From Natranaerovirga pectinivora (lineage in GTDB: Bacteria; Bacillota; Clostridia; Lachnospirales; DSM-24629): a stretch of 64,000 bases of DNA. Of this stretch, positions 9,114 to 18,079 are shown piece by piece. The position numbers and the translations under genes are program-made. The DNA lies in the NCBI RefSeq assembly GCF_004342165.1, contig NZ_SMAL01000001.1, positions 186,001-250,000 on the forward strand. Reading direction: 5' to 3'. How positions within the stretch are numbered: the stretch's first letter is position 1; every line of letters starts with the position of its first letter. The notes under the pieces are model-generated. The model searched no databases and was not told the origin of the DNA. It saw nothing but the letters and a program-made list of their open reading frames with translations.

Positions 9114-10328
9114 ATGGGGACATATTCATATAAAGCGCTGACTCGTGATGGTAAGAATAAAAAAGGCACCTTAGAAGCAAATAATAAAGATACTGCCTTT
9201 TCTATGATTAAAGAAAATGGTTGGATACCTTTAAGTATTGCAGAGCAAAGTGTTTTAAACAAAGATTTGAATATTACTTTTGGTACCTTGGTTAAGGTAA
9301 ATGAACTGTCGTTGTTCTGTAAGCAATTTGTTAGTATTTTAAGTGCAGGGTTAAGTGTATTAGATGCACTAGATTTATTAGGGGAACAAACGTCTAATAA
9401 ATACCTGAAAAAAGCAATTGTTGATATATATGGTTCAGTAGAAAAAGGGAATTCACTAGCAAGTTCAATGGCAAATCACCCTAAAATATTCCCTAATCTA
9501 TTAGTGAATATGGTAGATGCAGGTGAAATGAGTGGTAATTTAGAAATTGCTTTTGATCGAATGGCTACCCATTTTGAGAAGGAAACAAAGTTGAAACAAA
9601 CCATAAAAAAGGCAACCACCTATCCAATTATGGTATCTATAATTGCCTTTATAGTGGTTGGTGTATTGGTAACTTTTGTTGTGCCTTCTTTTGTAGATAT
9701 GTTTGATTCAGCGGGAATGGAGTTACCTGCGTTAACAAGAATATTATTGTCCATTAGTTCTTTTATTAGACATCAATGGTTGTTCCTTATATTAGGTTCT
9801 GTTGGTGGACTATTTGCATTGATTTATTACAGCAAATCAGAACAAGGCAAAATATTAATTTCTTCAATCATGTTAAAACTACCACTTTTTGGTACATTAA
9901 ATATAAAAGTAGCAGCATCAAGATTTACAAGGACTTTAAGTACTTTATTGGCATCGGGTATATCATTATTAGAGGCAATAGAAATAGTCGCCAAACTTAT
10001 TGATAACCATGTTGTGTCCAAACACTTAACAGATGTAAAAGAACAAGTAAGTAGGGGAATTCCTTTATCTAAGCCTATAAAAGATGAGAAAATCTTTCCG
10101 CCAATGGTCACTCATATGGTGAAAGTAGGGGAAGATACAGGAACTTTAGAAGAAACCCTTAATAAAGTGGCTGATTTCTATGACTCAGATGTAGAGACAG
10201 CGGTTGCACAATTAACAACCATGTTAGAGCCACTAATTATTGTTATATTAGCAGTTGTTGTTGGGTTTATCGTACTTTCTATTATTCAACCTATGTTCCA
10301 AATGTATGATACATTCAATCATGTATAG
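9114..10328 (+). CDS. pilC: type IV pilus inner-membrane platform protein PilC
   Basis: PilC is the polytopic inner-membrane platform that couples the ATPases to pilin insertion. The 404-residue protein has two T2SSF repeats: an N-terminal one with LSLFCKQFVSILSAGLSVLDAL, and a second with RFTRTLSTLLASGISLLEAI. Hydrophobic segments lie near residues 170-195, 220-240 and 370-395. This duplicated architecture and the GEMSGNLE and GEDTGTLEE boxes are typical. ATG 9114 follows GGGGTGG. It lies between pilT and the major pilin, as in most pil operons. Confidence 0.95.
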   Translation: MGTYSYKALTRDGKNKKGTLEANNKDTAFSMIKENGWIPLSIAEQSVLNKDLNITFGTLVKVNELSLFCKQFVSILSAGLSVLDALDLLGEQTSNKYLKKAIVDIYGSVEKGNSLASSMANHPKIFPNLLVNMVDAGEMSGNLEIAFDRMATHFEKETKLKQTIKKATTYPIMVSIIAFIVVGVLVTFVVPSFVDMFDSAGMELPALTRILLSISSFIRHQWLFLILGSVGGLFALIYYSKSEQGKILISSIMLKLPLFGTLNIKVAASRFTRTLSTLLASGISLLEAIEIVAKLIDNHVVSKHLTDVKEQVSRGIPLSKPIKDEKIFPPMVTHMVKVGEDTGTLEETLNKVADFYDSDVETAVAQLTTMLEPLIIVILAVVVGFIVLSIIQPMFQMYDTFNHV

Positions 10329-10373
10329 GGGCATTGAAAATAAAATTATAATTAAAAAGGGAGAGGAACAAAT

Positions 10374-10814
10374 ATGAAAAATATTAAAAAATTCTTTAAA
10401 AACCAAAAGGGGTTCTCATTAGTAGAGCTTATCATCGTTATTGCGATTTTAGCAGTAATAGCAGGGATTGCAGCACCTAATTTAATTGGGTATGTTCAAA
10501 GATCAAGGGTATCAGCAGATGAGTCTAATGCTACATTAATTGCTAATGCTATTCTTGTTGAACTGGCTGATAGGGGTGGTAATACTTATTCAACTGGTGG
10601 AGATGCTAACAGTACAGTGGAGTTTAGACAGTATACACCAGCTGAAGCTAATGCCAATCCCGATAGAACATTAATTAATGATGCTATTGGAAATCTTCAA
10701 AATGTACCTACTCAAAAAGTAGCTACTGGAAATTTTTATATCAAAATTGAAAATGGAAAAGTTTCAGTATATAGAGGATCTGATACAACATCTTTAAAAG
10801 TTTACCCTAATTAA
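10374..10814 (+). CDS. pilA: major type IV prepilin PilA
   Basis: A 146-residue class IVa-type prepilin. The 13-residue basic leader ends in Gly and the mature protein begins with FSLVE, with glutamate at +5, followed by a long hydrophobic helix (about residues 14-38). PilD would cleave after Gly13 and methylate Phe+1. A small globular domain with low sequence conservation follows, as expected for a major pilin. ATG 10374 is preceded by GGGAGAGG. Its own pilD starts five bases after its stop. It is called the major pilin because of its position and simple size; expression data would be the proof. Confidence 0.9.
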   Translation: MKNIKKFFKNQKGFSLVELIIVIAILAVIAGIAAPNLIGYVQRSRVSADESNATLIANAILVELADRGGNTYSTGGDANSTVEFRQYTPAEANANPDRTLINDAIGNLQNVPTQKVATGNFYIKIENGKVSVYRGSDTTSLKVYPN

Positions 10815-10819
10815 TTAAT

Positions 10820-11554
10820 ATGGCATACCTATTTTTACTACTAGGAATCCTCATAGGAAGTTTCCTAAATGTATGCATCTATCGCATACCTAAAGACGAA
10901 AGTGTTGTAACGGGGCGTTCACACTGTATGGGATGTAATAAAAACATTCCATGGTATGATTTAGTACCAATATTAAGTTATGTAATTTTAGGTGGTAAAT
11001 GTAGATTCTGTAAAAAGAAGTTATCAATACAATATCCAATAGTTGAGCTACTCAATGGAGTAGCTTATCTTTGGATTTTTATGAAGTTTGATTATTCTGT
11101 AGAGTCGATTATTTACTGCTTATTTGTATCTGCCCTAATAACCCTTAGCTTTATTGATTGGAAATTTATGATTATTCCTAATAAAATCAATGTTTTCATA
11201 TTAATATTAGCCATCATCCATTTGATTTATAATATTGAACAATGGAAGAATTATATTATAGGGTTCTTTATAGTAAGTGGCTTATTACTATTAATTGCCA
11301 TTATTACAAAAGGCCAAATAGGCGGTGGAGACATTAAGCTTATGGCTGCTTCAGGTCTACTATTAGGATGGGATATAATAATACTAGCCCTTTGTATAGG
11401 ATCTGTTGTAGGCTCTATTATTAGCATCATACTTTTGATCACTAAAAAAGGTGGTAAAATGGTTCCTTTTGGACCTTATTTATCCATTGGAATGTTTATC
11501 TCATTAGTATATGGCAAACAGTTAATTCAATGGTATCTTAGTATGTTTTTTTAA
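10820..11554 (+). CDS. pilD: prepilin peptidase / N-methyltransferase PilD
   Basis: PilD is the membrane aspartyl protease that removes prepilin leaders and methylates the new N-terminus. The 244-residue protein has the N-terminal domain with two Cys-x-x-Cys pairs (CMGC and CRFC, near residues 37 and 61), the first catalytic aspartate in the SFIDWKFM segment, and the second in the GGGD motif near residue 172, plus about eight membrane helices. It starts five bases after the pilA stop. No clear ribosome site lies between, so translation is probably coupled. It should process all the prepilins in this window. Confidence 0.94.
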   Translation: MAYLFLLLGILIGSFLNVCIYRIPKDESVVTGRSHCMGCNKNIPWYDLVPILSYVILGGKCRFCKKKLSIQYPIVELLNGVAYLWIFMKFDYSVESIIYCLFVSALITLSFIDWKFMIIPNKINVFILILAIIHLIYNIEQWKNYIIGFFIVSGLLLLIAIITKGQIGGGDIKLMAASGLLLGWDIIILALCIGSVVGSIISIILLITKKGGKMVPFGPYLSIGMFISLVYGKQLIQWYLSMFF

Positions 11555-11611
11555 TCCTTTTATTTTTATAACATACTAAGATGCACTATTCTAAAATAGA
11601 CACATCTTAGT
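11535..11611 (+). promoter_or_regulatory. mutually exclusive hairpins between pilD and pilM
   Basis: ACATACTAAGAT at 11571-11582 can pair with ATCTTAGTATGT at 11535-11546, inside the last codons of pilD. Alternatively ACTAAGATG at 11575-11583 pairs with CATCTTAGT at 11603-11611, next to the pilM Shine-Dalgarno GAGGGGG at 11613-11619. The two pairings share the middle strand, so a ribosome finishing pilD could switch the structure near the pilM start. The complementarity is seen; the regulatory role is inferred. Confidence 0.4.
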
Positions 11612-11626
11612 TGAGGGGGCAACTTG

Positions 11627-13192
11627 ATGAAATATATCACAATAGATATAAGTAATGAAACACTTAAAATAGCAGAAGTAGTTAAGAAAAAAAATAATAT
11701 TATAGTGAAAAAGGCTATTAATATTCTAAGATCCTCTGAAGCTGTAGAAGATGGTTATATACGTAACAAAGAATATTTAGCAGGATTAATCAAACAGACA
11801 TTAATAGAAAATAAAATTAAAACTAAAAACTTGATTATTACAATATATTCAAGTAAAATCATTTCTCGTGAAATAACATTACCCTATTTAAAACCTAAAA
11901 AGCTTAGTACGGTTATAAATATGAATGTATCAGAGTATTTCCCTGTAAACACTAATGATTACATAATAGATCATACACCTATTGACACCATTGAAGATTC
12001 CAGTACAAAGAGTCAAAAAATTCTTATATTGGCAGCGCCTAAATCACTTGTTGAAGGGTATGTGGAATTAGCTGAAAGACTGGGATTAACTTTAAAATCC
12101 ATTGGGTATGCAGGTAATGGTTTAGTGGAGCTATTTAAACTACAGAATTATGAAGGTAATAATATTTACCTAGAATTAGGTAGTGAATCTACTATTGCTA
12201 CTATTCTTAATAACGGTAAGTTAGAAGCACAAAGATTTTTACCATTTGGAACGAATGAAATATATCAAGGGGTAATGAGTAAGCTTAATCTTGGCTATGA
12301 AGAGGCGACTATATTAGTCAAAGAAAAATCGGTTTTTGATATAGAGGTGGAAGAGCATTCCTACCTTACTGGAGAAATAACCATTGCTGTAAATAAAATA
12401 ATGAGTGGCGTTTCTAGATTGCTAGATTATTATGGTTCACGTACAGACAGTAAGCCTGTTAATGGCATATTTATAATAGGAAATGGCTCAGAATTCTATG
12501 GAATAGAAGATTACATTGAGAAAAATTTTAACCTAAAAACCAAAATTATAAATGAGTATACCCATATTAAATCTACTAAGGTTGAGAATTTTTTAAAAGA
12601 TCAAATATATTATACAGCTGCATTAGGTGCAGTGATGTCGAAAATAAATTTTGTTCCAACAGAAATCATACATAGAGACACTAAAAATAGAAAAAAAAGA
12701 TTAATTGTAGAACTAATTGTTTTAGGAGGAGCACTTTTTGTTTTGGTATTAATGTATCCATTAAATGAAAAAAATAGGCTGGAATTAGAAAAAACAAGAC
12801 TGATTAATGAAATAAACAGCATCAAAGGCATTGAAGAAATAATAAAAAAACATGAGGGCTTAACAAAAGAACTAAGTTTAAGAGAAGATGTATTAAAAAT
12901 ATCAAAAAATAATAGTGAGTATTTATTAGAGATACTAAATGAGTTTGAAAGAGAAATGCCTACTAATTTACATTATACCTCTTTAAATCATACCCATAAC
13001 CAATTAATGATTTCAGGGTATGCAACGGATAAATTAACTATTGCCACATATATAGAAAACATTAAAAAAATGGATTATTTTAGTGATATATATATAAACA
13101 CAGTAGTTGCCATTGATATTGAAGAGGCTGATGGAAGAAAAAATCCAGGGAAATATGGCTTTAATGGGGTATTAACATATCAAGAGAAATAG
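11627..13192 (+). CDS. pilM: PilM-PilN fusion, pilus assembly protein
   Basis: The 521-residue protein joins two parts usually encoded separately. Residues 1 to about 345 resemble PilM, the actin-like cytoplasmic ring protein, starting KYITIDISNETLKIAEV with the phosphate-1 loop and a second nucleotide-binding motif LELGSESTIATI. A basic stretch and one membrane helix (about 359-378) follow, then a coiled-coil and a small ferredoxin-like periplasmic-type domain like PilN. PilM normally binds the short N-terminal tail of PilN, so fusion would fix this contact. GAGGGGG at 11613-11619 favours ATG 11627 over TTG 11624. The next gene is pilO, completing the M-N-O alignment complex. Confidence 0.85.
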   Translation: MKYITIDISNETLKIAEVVKKKNNIIVKKAINILRSSEAVEDGYIRNKEYLAGLIKQTLIENKIKTKNLIITIYSSKIISREITLPYLKPKKLSTVINMNVSEYFPVNTNDYIIDHTPIDTIEDSSTKSQKILILAAPKSLVEGYVELAERLGLTLKSIGYAGNGLVELFKLQNYEGNNIYLELGSESTIATILNNGKLEAQRFLPFGTNEIYQGVMSKLNLGYEEATILVKEKSVFDIEVEEHSYLTGEITIAVNKIMSGVSRLLDYYGSRTDSKPVNGIFIIGNGSEFYGIEDYIEKNFNLKTKIINEYTHIKSTKVENFLKDQIYYTAALGAVMSKINFVPTEIIHRDTKNRKKRLIVELIVLGGALFVLVLMYPLNEKNRLELEKTRLINEINSIKGIEEIIKKHEGLTKELSLREDVLKISKNNSEYLLEILNEFEREMPTNLHYTSLNHTHNQLMISGYATDKLTIATYIENIKKMDYFSDIYINTVVAIDIEEADGRKNPGKYGFNGVLTYQEK

Positions 13193-13201
13193 GAGGTTTA
13201 T

Positions 13202-13861
13202 ATGATTGAAAAAAAGAATAAGAACACTTTAATTATTCTTGGTGTGTTGTTAATAATCATTGTGGTTTACAATTATGGTTATAAACCCATAGATAGAGAC
13301 AAAAAAGCCTTAGAGTTAGAAATTCAACAGTTAGAGAATCAATATGCCATCTTACTTGGAAAAGAAAAAAATAGAGCATTATTAGAGTCAGAGATAGTGG
13401 CATATACTGAACAAATAGAGGCAATAGAAAGTATGTTTCCTGGGGCAATACATCAAGAAAAGGTACTATCCATATTGAATCATATGGAATTAACAACTAA
13501 TATATTATTTACCAATATAGGTCTATCACAAGAAGAGATTCTATTAACACAAAACGAAAATGGAAGAGAGATAGAAGCATCGAAAGTAGATGTTACTGTA
13601 AATTATGAAACCAACTATTTACGCCTAAAAGAGTTACTAAACTATATCAATGAACATGAGGATAGAATAGTGATTAGTACAATAAATCTTACGGAAAAGG
13701 ATGAATTTATAAGTGTGAATATGAATCTGTCTTTTTACAGGTTTTATTATGAGGGTCGCGAGATTCCACACAGCTTTATCCCCGAGGAGTTTATAAATAA
13801 TATACCTATTGGTAGACCAGTGGAAGGCATACCACAAAGTTTATTTAATTCAAATAATTAG
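13202..13861 (+). CDS. pilO: PilO-like pilus assembly protein
   Basis: A 219-residue bitopic protein with a short N-terminus, one membrane helix (about residues 9-26), a coiled-coil (about 30-80) and a ferredoxin-like C-terminal domain: the PilO layout. It follows the pilM-pilN fusion by nine bases with AGGAGG just upstream of ATG 13202. PilO dimerises with PilN to link the platform to the cell wall. Sequence conservation in PilO is low, so the call rests mainly on architecture and position. Confidence 0.8.
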   Translation: MIEKKNKNTLIILGVLLIIIVVYNYGYKPIDRDKKALELEIQQLENQYAILLGKEKNRALLESEIVAYTEQIEAIESMFPGAIHQEKVLSILNHMELTTNILFTNIGLSQEEILLTQNENGREIEASKVDVTVNYETNYLRLKELLNYINEHEDRIVISTINLTEKDEFISVNMNLSFYRFYYEGREIPHSFIPEEFINNIPIGRPVEGIPQSLFNSNN

Positions 13862-13908
13862 TGATCTACTAATTATAGTACTTTATCTGACTAACCAGGA
13901 GAATGTTT

Positions 13909-14391
13909 ATGAGTATGAAAAAAAAAGCATTAAATGTTTTAAGAAGCAGGGATGGAGCTGTATTGCCAATCATATTAATGACCTTTATGGTTCTAATGAT
14001 ACTTATTTCCTCTGTCATAATTCTGTTTAGCAATAATTTAAGGCAAACAAAACGTCAAGAGGAAATGGTAAAGGCCCATTATATTGCTTTATCTGGTATA
14101 GAATTAGCTATGGCGGCATTATTACAAGAAGGTATAATAGGGGGAGCAGAGGATACTTTACTGTATAGTCAATTCGGAAGTCATATTCCTTTAGCCAACA
14201 CTCCTGAGCTAGAAGATACGCTCACATTAGATAATGGTGAGGTTTTGATTAAAATACGTGCTATAGATACTGGTGAACGTTGGGTAGAAATTCGTTCTAA
14301 GGGCACCTTGGTTAATATGGATGCTACCCGTATCATCCGATTGAGATTTTTAGTTCACAATCCAGAGGTGCAGCGCTGGGATCCAAATTGA
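13909..14391 (+). CDS. PilX/GspK-like minor pilin lacking Glu5
   Basis: A 160-residue protein with a basic leader, DGAVLPI, and one hydrophobic helix (about 19-40), followed by a small domain. The segment resembles PilX/GspK N-termini, which, like this one, lack the glutamate at position 5 of ordinary prepilins; such proteins cap the pilus tip complex. AGGAGA at 13897-13902 overlaps ATG 13903 too closely, so ATG 13909 is preferred. It sits between pilO and two unusual modular pilins and probably helps present them at the tip. Its function is inferred from family and position. Confidence 0.65.
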   Translation: MSMKKKALNVLRSRDGAVLPIILMTFMVLMILISSVIILFSNNLRQTKRQEEMVKAHYIALSGIELAMAALLQEGIIGGAEDTLLYSQFGSHIPLANTPELEDTLTLDNGEVLIKIRAIDTGERWVEIRSKGTLVNMDATRIIRLRFLVHNPEVQRWDPN

Positions 14392-14416
14392 TGATAGGGT
14401 TGTAAGGGGGATATAT

Positions 14417-15784
14417 TTGAAAATGAGACTCAAGAATAATAAGGGCATTACCCTTGTTGAATTGCTTATTGGAATAGCGTTGTTAGGCATAATATCAACG
14501 ATTATCTTCAGCATGCTTAATTTTGGTACCAAGGTTCATAAAATGTCTTTAGAGGAGTATCAGTTGCAGTCATCTATAAGGATGGCTTTGGAAAAAACAA
14601 ATCAAATTATTAGGTATTCAACAGCTCTTTTTGCTATTCCTGAAACTAGCTTTCAGGAAAGTAATCTTACCCCTGGCTGGCATTATTTTGGTGTGAGTGA
14701 GGATAAAAAAGAAATTATTAATTATAGATGGGACAATACTATTGCACAGCATGTAAAAGAGGTCCTCGTGGCCCATCAAAACAACATTTCTTATAACCTT
14801 CGTTTTGAAAAAATTAGCTCCCATAGTGAAGATAATTTACTTCGTTTTTTTGTTGAAGCATCAATAGATGGAACTGTCTACAAAAAAATAGATATAAACT
14901 CAGAGATAGAAACTTTTAATACTTTACAAATCATTAACTACGGGTCTGATACGAATCCTGCAACAGCAGTGGCGTATAGAGGCGAAGATAGACAGGACAG
15001 TGTTATAGGTCATATTGCAATGGTTCTAGATACTTCTGGTAGTATGGCTTGGAACATGGCAGGAAATGACAGTGGACCTGCCAGCACACGTAGAATTGCA
15101 ATTTTAAAAAATGAAGCCAAAAACCTCATAAATGGATTTGCTCAAGAAAGTAATATTGATATTTCCCTAGTTCCCTTTTCAACGTCTGCAAATAACCCAA
15201 AGCCCTTCAGAAATGCCAGGTTAGAAACTGCTAGTTTAATTAGTGATATAGATAGCTTGATTGCTGTAGGAGGAACAAATACAGGGGACGGGATAAGACG
15301 GGCTTATAGAGGCTTACAAGCGCATAATAGTACTCTTGGACCTGGTATTACTCCTAGCAATTATATTATTATATTGGTAGATGGGGTTACAACCTTTGCC
15401 AGTGTAGAAAAGACCAGCGCTATCAATTATGTTACGCATGGCAATAACATTTTGGATCATTCTTCAGAGTATAGAAATAGGTCTCCATGGAATAGTACAG
15501 GACAAATTGCAGGAAATGGTTCTAGTCTTGATTCCCATGGCACCGCTTATGTGGATTTAATAGGAAGTATGATTAGGAATACTAACTTTGCTAAAGTTTA
15601 TGTTATTGGTTTTTCATCTAGGGCTAGTGATTTATTAAGTGTAAATGATATAGCCAATGCCTGTGGTGCCCCACCTGAACGTGTGTTTTTAGCAGGTGAT
15701 GGAAATGATCTTAGTGTAGTCTTTGAAACGATTAGGTACGAAATTGTTAATGATTTATGGCATCTTAAAGGACCAAATCTTTAA
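14417..15784 (+). CDS. modular prepilin with C-terminal von Willebrand A domain
   Basis: A 455-residue modular pilin. The leader ends in Gly and is followed by ITLVE with glutamate +5 and a hydrophobic helix; a pilin-like region runs to about residue 190. From about residue 198 a von Willebrand A domain begins with the MIDAS motif DTSGS, with the later GGTNTG threonine and the LVDG aspartate completing a metal site. In Streptococcus sanguinis similar modular pilins carry a VWA module at the pilus tip for adhesion. AAGGGGG at 14404-14410 supports TTG 14417; ATG 14423 is the alternative. The next gene is a lectin-type modular pilin. An adhesin role is inferred. Confidence 0.82.
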   Translation: MKMRLKNNKGITLVELLIGIALLGIISTIIFSMLNFGTKVHKMSLEEYQLQSSIRMALEKTNQIIRYSTALFAIPETSFQESNLTPGWHYFGVSEDKKEIINYRWDNTIAQHVKEVLVAHQNNISYNLRFEKISSHSEDNLLRFFVEASIDGTVYKKIDINSEIETFNTLQIINYGSDTNPATAVAYRGEDRQDSVIGHIAMVLDTSGSMAWNMAGNDSGPASTRRIAILKNEAKNLINGFAQESNIDISLVPFSTSANNPKPFRNARLETASLISDIDSLIAVGGTNTGDGIRRAYRGLQAHNSTLGPGITPSNYIIILVDGVTTFASVEKTSAINYVTHGNNILDHSSEYRNRSPWNSTGQIAGNGSSLDSHGTAYVDLIGSMIRNTNFAKVYVIGFSSRASDLLSVNDIANACGAPPERVFLAGDGNDLSVVFETIRYEIVNDLWHLKGPNL

Positions 15785-15830
15785 AAAAAGAATGGTCATA
15801 GCGCTATTATAAATATAACGAGGTGGATTT

Positions 15831-17273
15831 ATGTGGAACAAAAAAGGATTTACCTTAATTGAAATCATAATTGGATTGGCTATTATAGGAATAATTGCTA
15901 TTAGTATTATAGCTTCATTTTCTAATATGTATGTTATGACCAGTGCGACCAAAAATTTTACAGATGAAGTATTTCAATCACAGCAAGAAATAGAACTTCA
16001 AATGCAAGAGGTTAAAAATCAAGTTATTTTAGGAAGTACACCAGCAGGCCAACAAAGCTATATCATATTTCAAGGAACCCCCTATCAACGCTCAGTGAAG
16101 GGTTATCCAAGAGAGGTCTACGTTGGTAGTAGTGGTATGATTTATACCATTGTGGCGGATACTAGGATGCCTGAATTTGAAGTGGCTACAATTAGTAATG
16201 TTGGGATTGATTTAAGAAGTGGAAGCAATATAATATCTCATGCCTATATATCTACGCCCTCTTTGAATATTCGATCAAGTACGCCTGTAATTACAGATCC
16301 TAATAATGTAAATTTAATGAACTTACATAAATGGTATGTATCAAGAGCAGGATTTAATATACCAATGATTGAAAATCCAGAAGAGCCAGAAATAGGTGTA
16401 AAATATCCACGATATCCTAATGATTATATTATCATACCGAATGAAACCTTAAGTAATCTGAATAATATACACTCGAGCTATAGAGGAAGACACATAATTT
16501 ATACCATCACACCAGCGGCAAAATCAGGAAAAATGGGAGTAACGATACCCAGTAACCCTGTATTTATATCAGGTCTTCCTATTACTGAGGGGCTTGTTCT
16601 TCATTTAGATGCCTCTTATATTAACAAAGAAGATACAAATCAAGTAAGAACAATAAACTCAAATGAAATATATGCAAAAAGATGGTTGGATTTATCATCC
16701 AGTAAAAGGGATGCTATCCAAAATCAAAATGTCTCACAACCCCAACTGGTGGAACTAGAATATAGTGCAAATCAATGGGGAAAAAGCTTGAGGGGTTATC
16801 AAGGTGTTACTATGAGTACTGGTTTGTTTTCTCCAAACAATACAACCAATTTATCAGTAATTGTATCTGCAAAGATACAGGAAAACCATAGTGGTAGCCC
16901 TCATAATTTAATAATAAATGGTGGTTCAGGTTCATGGGGCTTTGGCTGGAACGATTCTGGGTCTTTATGTTATTATCTTCGAAATGCAATTAATGATCAT
17001 TATTATGCTAGCCAAAGTAAAACACCAGATCATGATTGGCATGTGTTTACAGGCATTATTACTCAAAATAATATAATTTTTAGGATAGATGGTAATGAAG
17101 TGGTGGTGCCGAGACAATTACCTGTTTCTTCTATTAATATAGGTCCAGTGAGAATCAATTGGCACTCTCAGTTAGAAATAGGAGAAATAATTATTTATAA
17201 CAGAGATATTTCAGGTCAAGATTTAGAGACAGTTGAAAACTACCTGTATAATAAATATAGTCCGACAGCATAA
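15831..17273 (+). CDS. modular prepilin with C-terminal LamG/concanavalin-like lectin domain
   Basis: A 480-residue prepilin. A short six-residue leader ends in Gly, and FTLIE with glutamate +5 starts a typical pilin helix. After a spacer of about 200 residues, the region from about 250 to 480 begins GLVLHLDASYI and has the LDLS, WHVFTG and IIIYNRDIS elements of Laminin-G/concanavalin-like jelly-roll domains. Streptococcus sanguinis PilC is a known pilin with such a lectin module. GAGGTGG precedes ATG 15831. Together with the VWA pilin upstream it probably forms an adhesive tip. The glycan bound is unknown; plant polysaccharide is a guess from the pectinase in this genome. Confidence 0.8.
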   Translation: MWNKKGFTLIEIIIGLAIIGIIAISIIASFSNMYVMTSATKNFTDEVFQSQQEIELQMQEVKNQVILGSTPAGQQSYIIFQGTPYQRSVKGYPREVYVGSSGMIYTIVADTRMPEFEVATISNVGIDLRSGSNIISHAYISTPSLNIRSSTPVITDPNNVNLMNLHKWYVSRAGFNIPMIENPEEPEIGVKYPRYPNDYIIIPNETLSNLNNIHSSYRGRHIIYTITPAAKSGKMGVTIPSNPVFISGLPITEGLVLHLDASYINKEDTNQVRTINSNEIYAKRWLDLSSSKRDAIQNQNVSQPQLVELEYSANQWGKSLRGYQGVTMSTGLFSPNNTTNLSVIVSAKIQENHSGSPHNLIINGGSGSWGFGWNDSGSLCYYLRNAINDHYYASQSKTPDHDWHVFTGIITQNNIIFRIDGNEVVVPRQLPVSSINIGPVRINWHSQLEIGEIIIYNRDISGQDLETVENYLYNKYSPTA

Positions 17274-17329
17274 AATGGAACGAATTAGCAAAAGTTAAGC
17301 CCTATAATGATTTAACCCTCTAAAAAAGG

Positions 17330-17360
17330 AGAGTCGATTCTAACAGATTGGCTCTTTTTG
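17330..17360 (+). terminator. terminator of the main pil operon
   Basis: AGAGTCGATT at 17330-17339 pairs, with G-U wobbles, with GATTGGCTCT at 17346-17355, followed by TTTTT. It ends the run from pilB to the lectin pilin. In the gap 17274-17603 the only other signal seen is the promoter at 17507-17515. Confidence 0.65.
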
Positions 17361-17506
17361 TATTTCTTATTAAAGGTCTTGCCAGTTAATGACAATATCC
17401 CCTACTATGTAATTTTATTAACAATGGATAAATTTTTATAAAAAAATATTTGTTAAAATGTACATTTTTATATAAACATAATCCCCCCCACAACCTTTAT
17501 ATAATA

Positions 17507-17515
17507 TGGTATAAT
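17507..17515 (+). promoter_or_regulatory. extended -10 promoter of the second minor-pilin operon
   Basis: TGGTATAAT at 17507-17515 is a TG-N-TATAAT extended -10. The -35 position is poor, which such promoters tolerate. It lies 89 bases before the next prepilin gene and after a terminator. Confidence 0.4.
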
Positions 17516-17603
17516 TAGTACTATAAAGTAAGTATTAAACGAAATATCTGGCTTTGCCAATATTAGTAAAGTTTATACCAACCTGCTATAGGAGGGTTAG
17601 ATT

Positions 17604-18077
17604 ATGATTAAATGTAAAAATAAAAACAATAATTGTATTAATAATAATAGAAACTTTAATTATAAAAATCAAAATGCGGGAGTTACTTTAATAGAAATAA
17701 TTGTTGCTTTGGCTATTATTAGCATTATTATGATTCCTGTATTTGGTCTGTTGAATCACTCATTTATGATGGTTATTGACTCTCGAAGGACTATGGAAGC
17801 ATCAAATATAGCTCAACAGATCGTAGAAGAAAGGTATATGGAAAGTCGTGATTTAACGGTACAACCACCTCTCCAAGGCATTAATAAAGACTGGTTAAGC
17901 AACTCGGATTTTGATTATTTAATGAATCAAAAGGATTTTTGGATTGTAGAAGAAATAGAGAGGGAAGGTAGAATAATTAAACTCCTAATTAGAATATATA
18001 ATGATAATAATGAGACAAAGTTACTGGCACAAATTGAATCTAGGTTTATTTGGTTATTCGAAGAAGGCGGTAGTTAA
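17604..18077 (+). CDS. PilV-like minor prepilin
   Basis: A 157-residue prepilin with an unusually long leader (27 residues, rich in Asn and Lys) ending in Gly before VTLIE and a hydrophobic helix. No alternative start lies inside the leader, and AGGAGGG precedes ATG 17604. The SRRTMEASNIAQQIVEE stretch resembles PilV/GspI minor pilins. It heads a second operon of three pilin-like genes, after a terminator and a promoter. The exact minor-pilin class is inferred from length and order. Confidence 0.75.
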   Translation: MIKCKNKNNNCINNNRNFNYKNQNAGVTLIEIIVALAIISIIMIPVFGLLNHSFMMVIDSRRTMEASNIAQQIVEERYMESRDLTVQPPLQGINKDWLSNSDFDYLMNQKDFWIVEEIEREGRIIKLLIRIYNDNNETKLLAQIESRFIWLFEEGGS

Positions 18078-18079
18078 TA

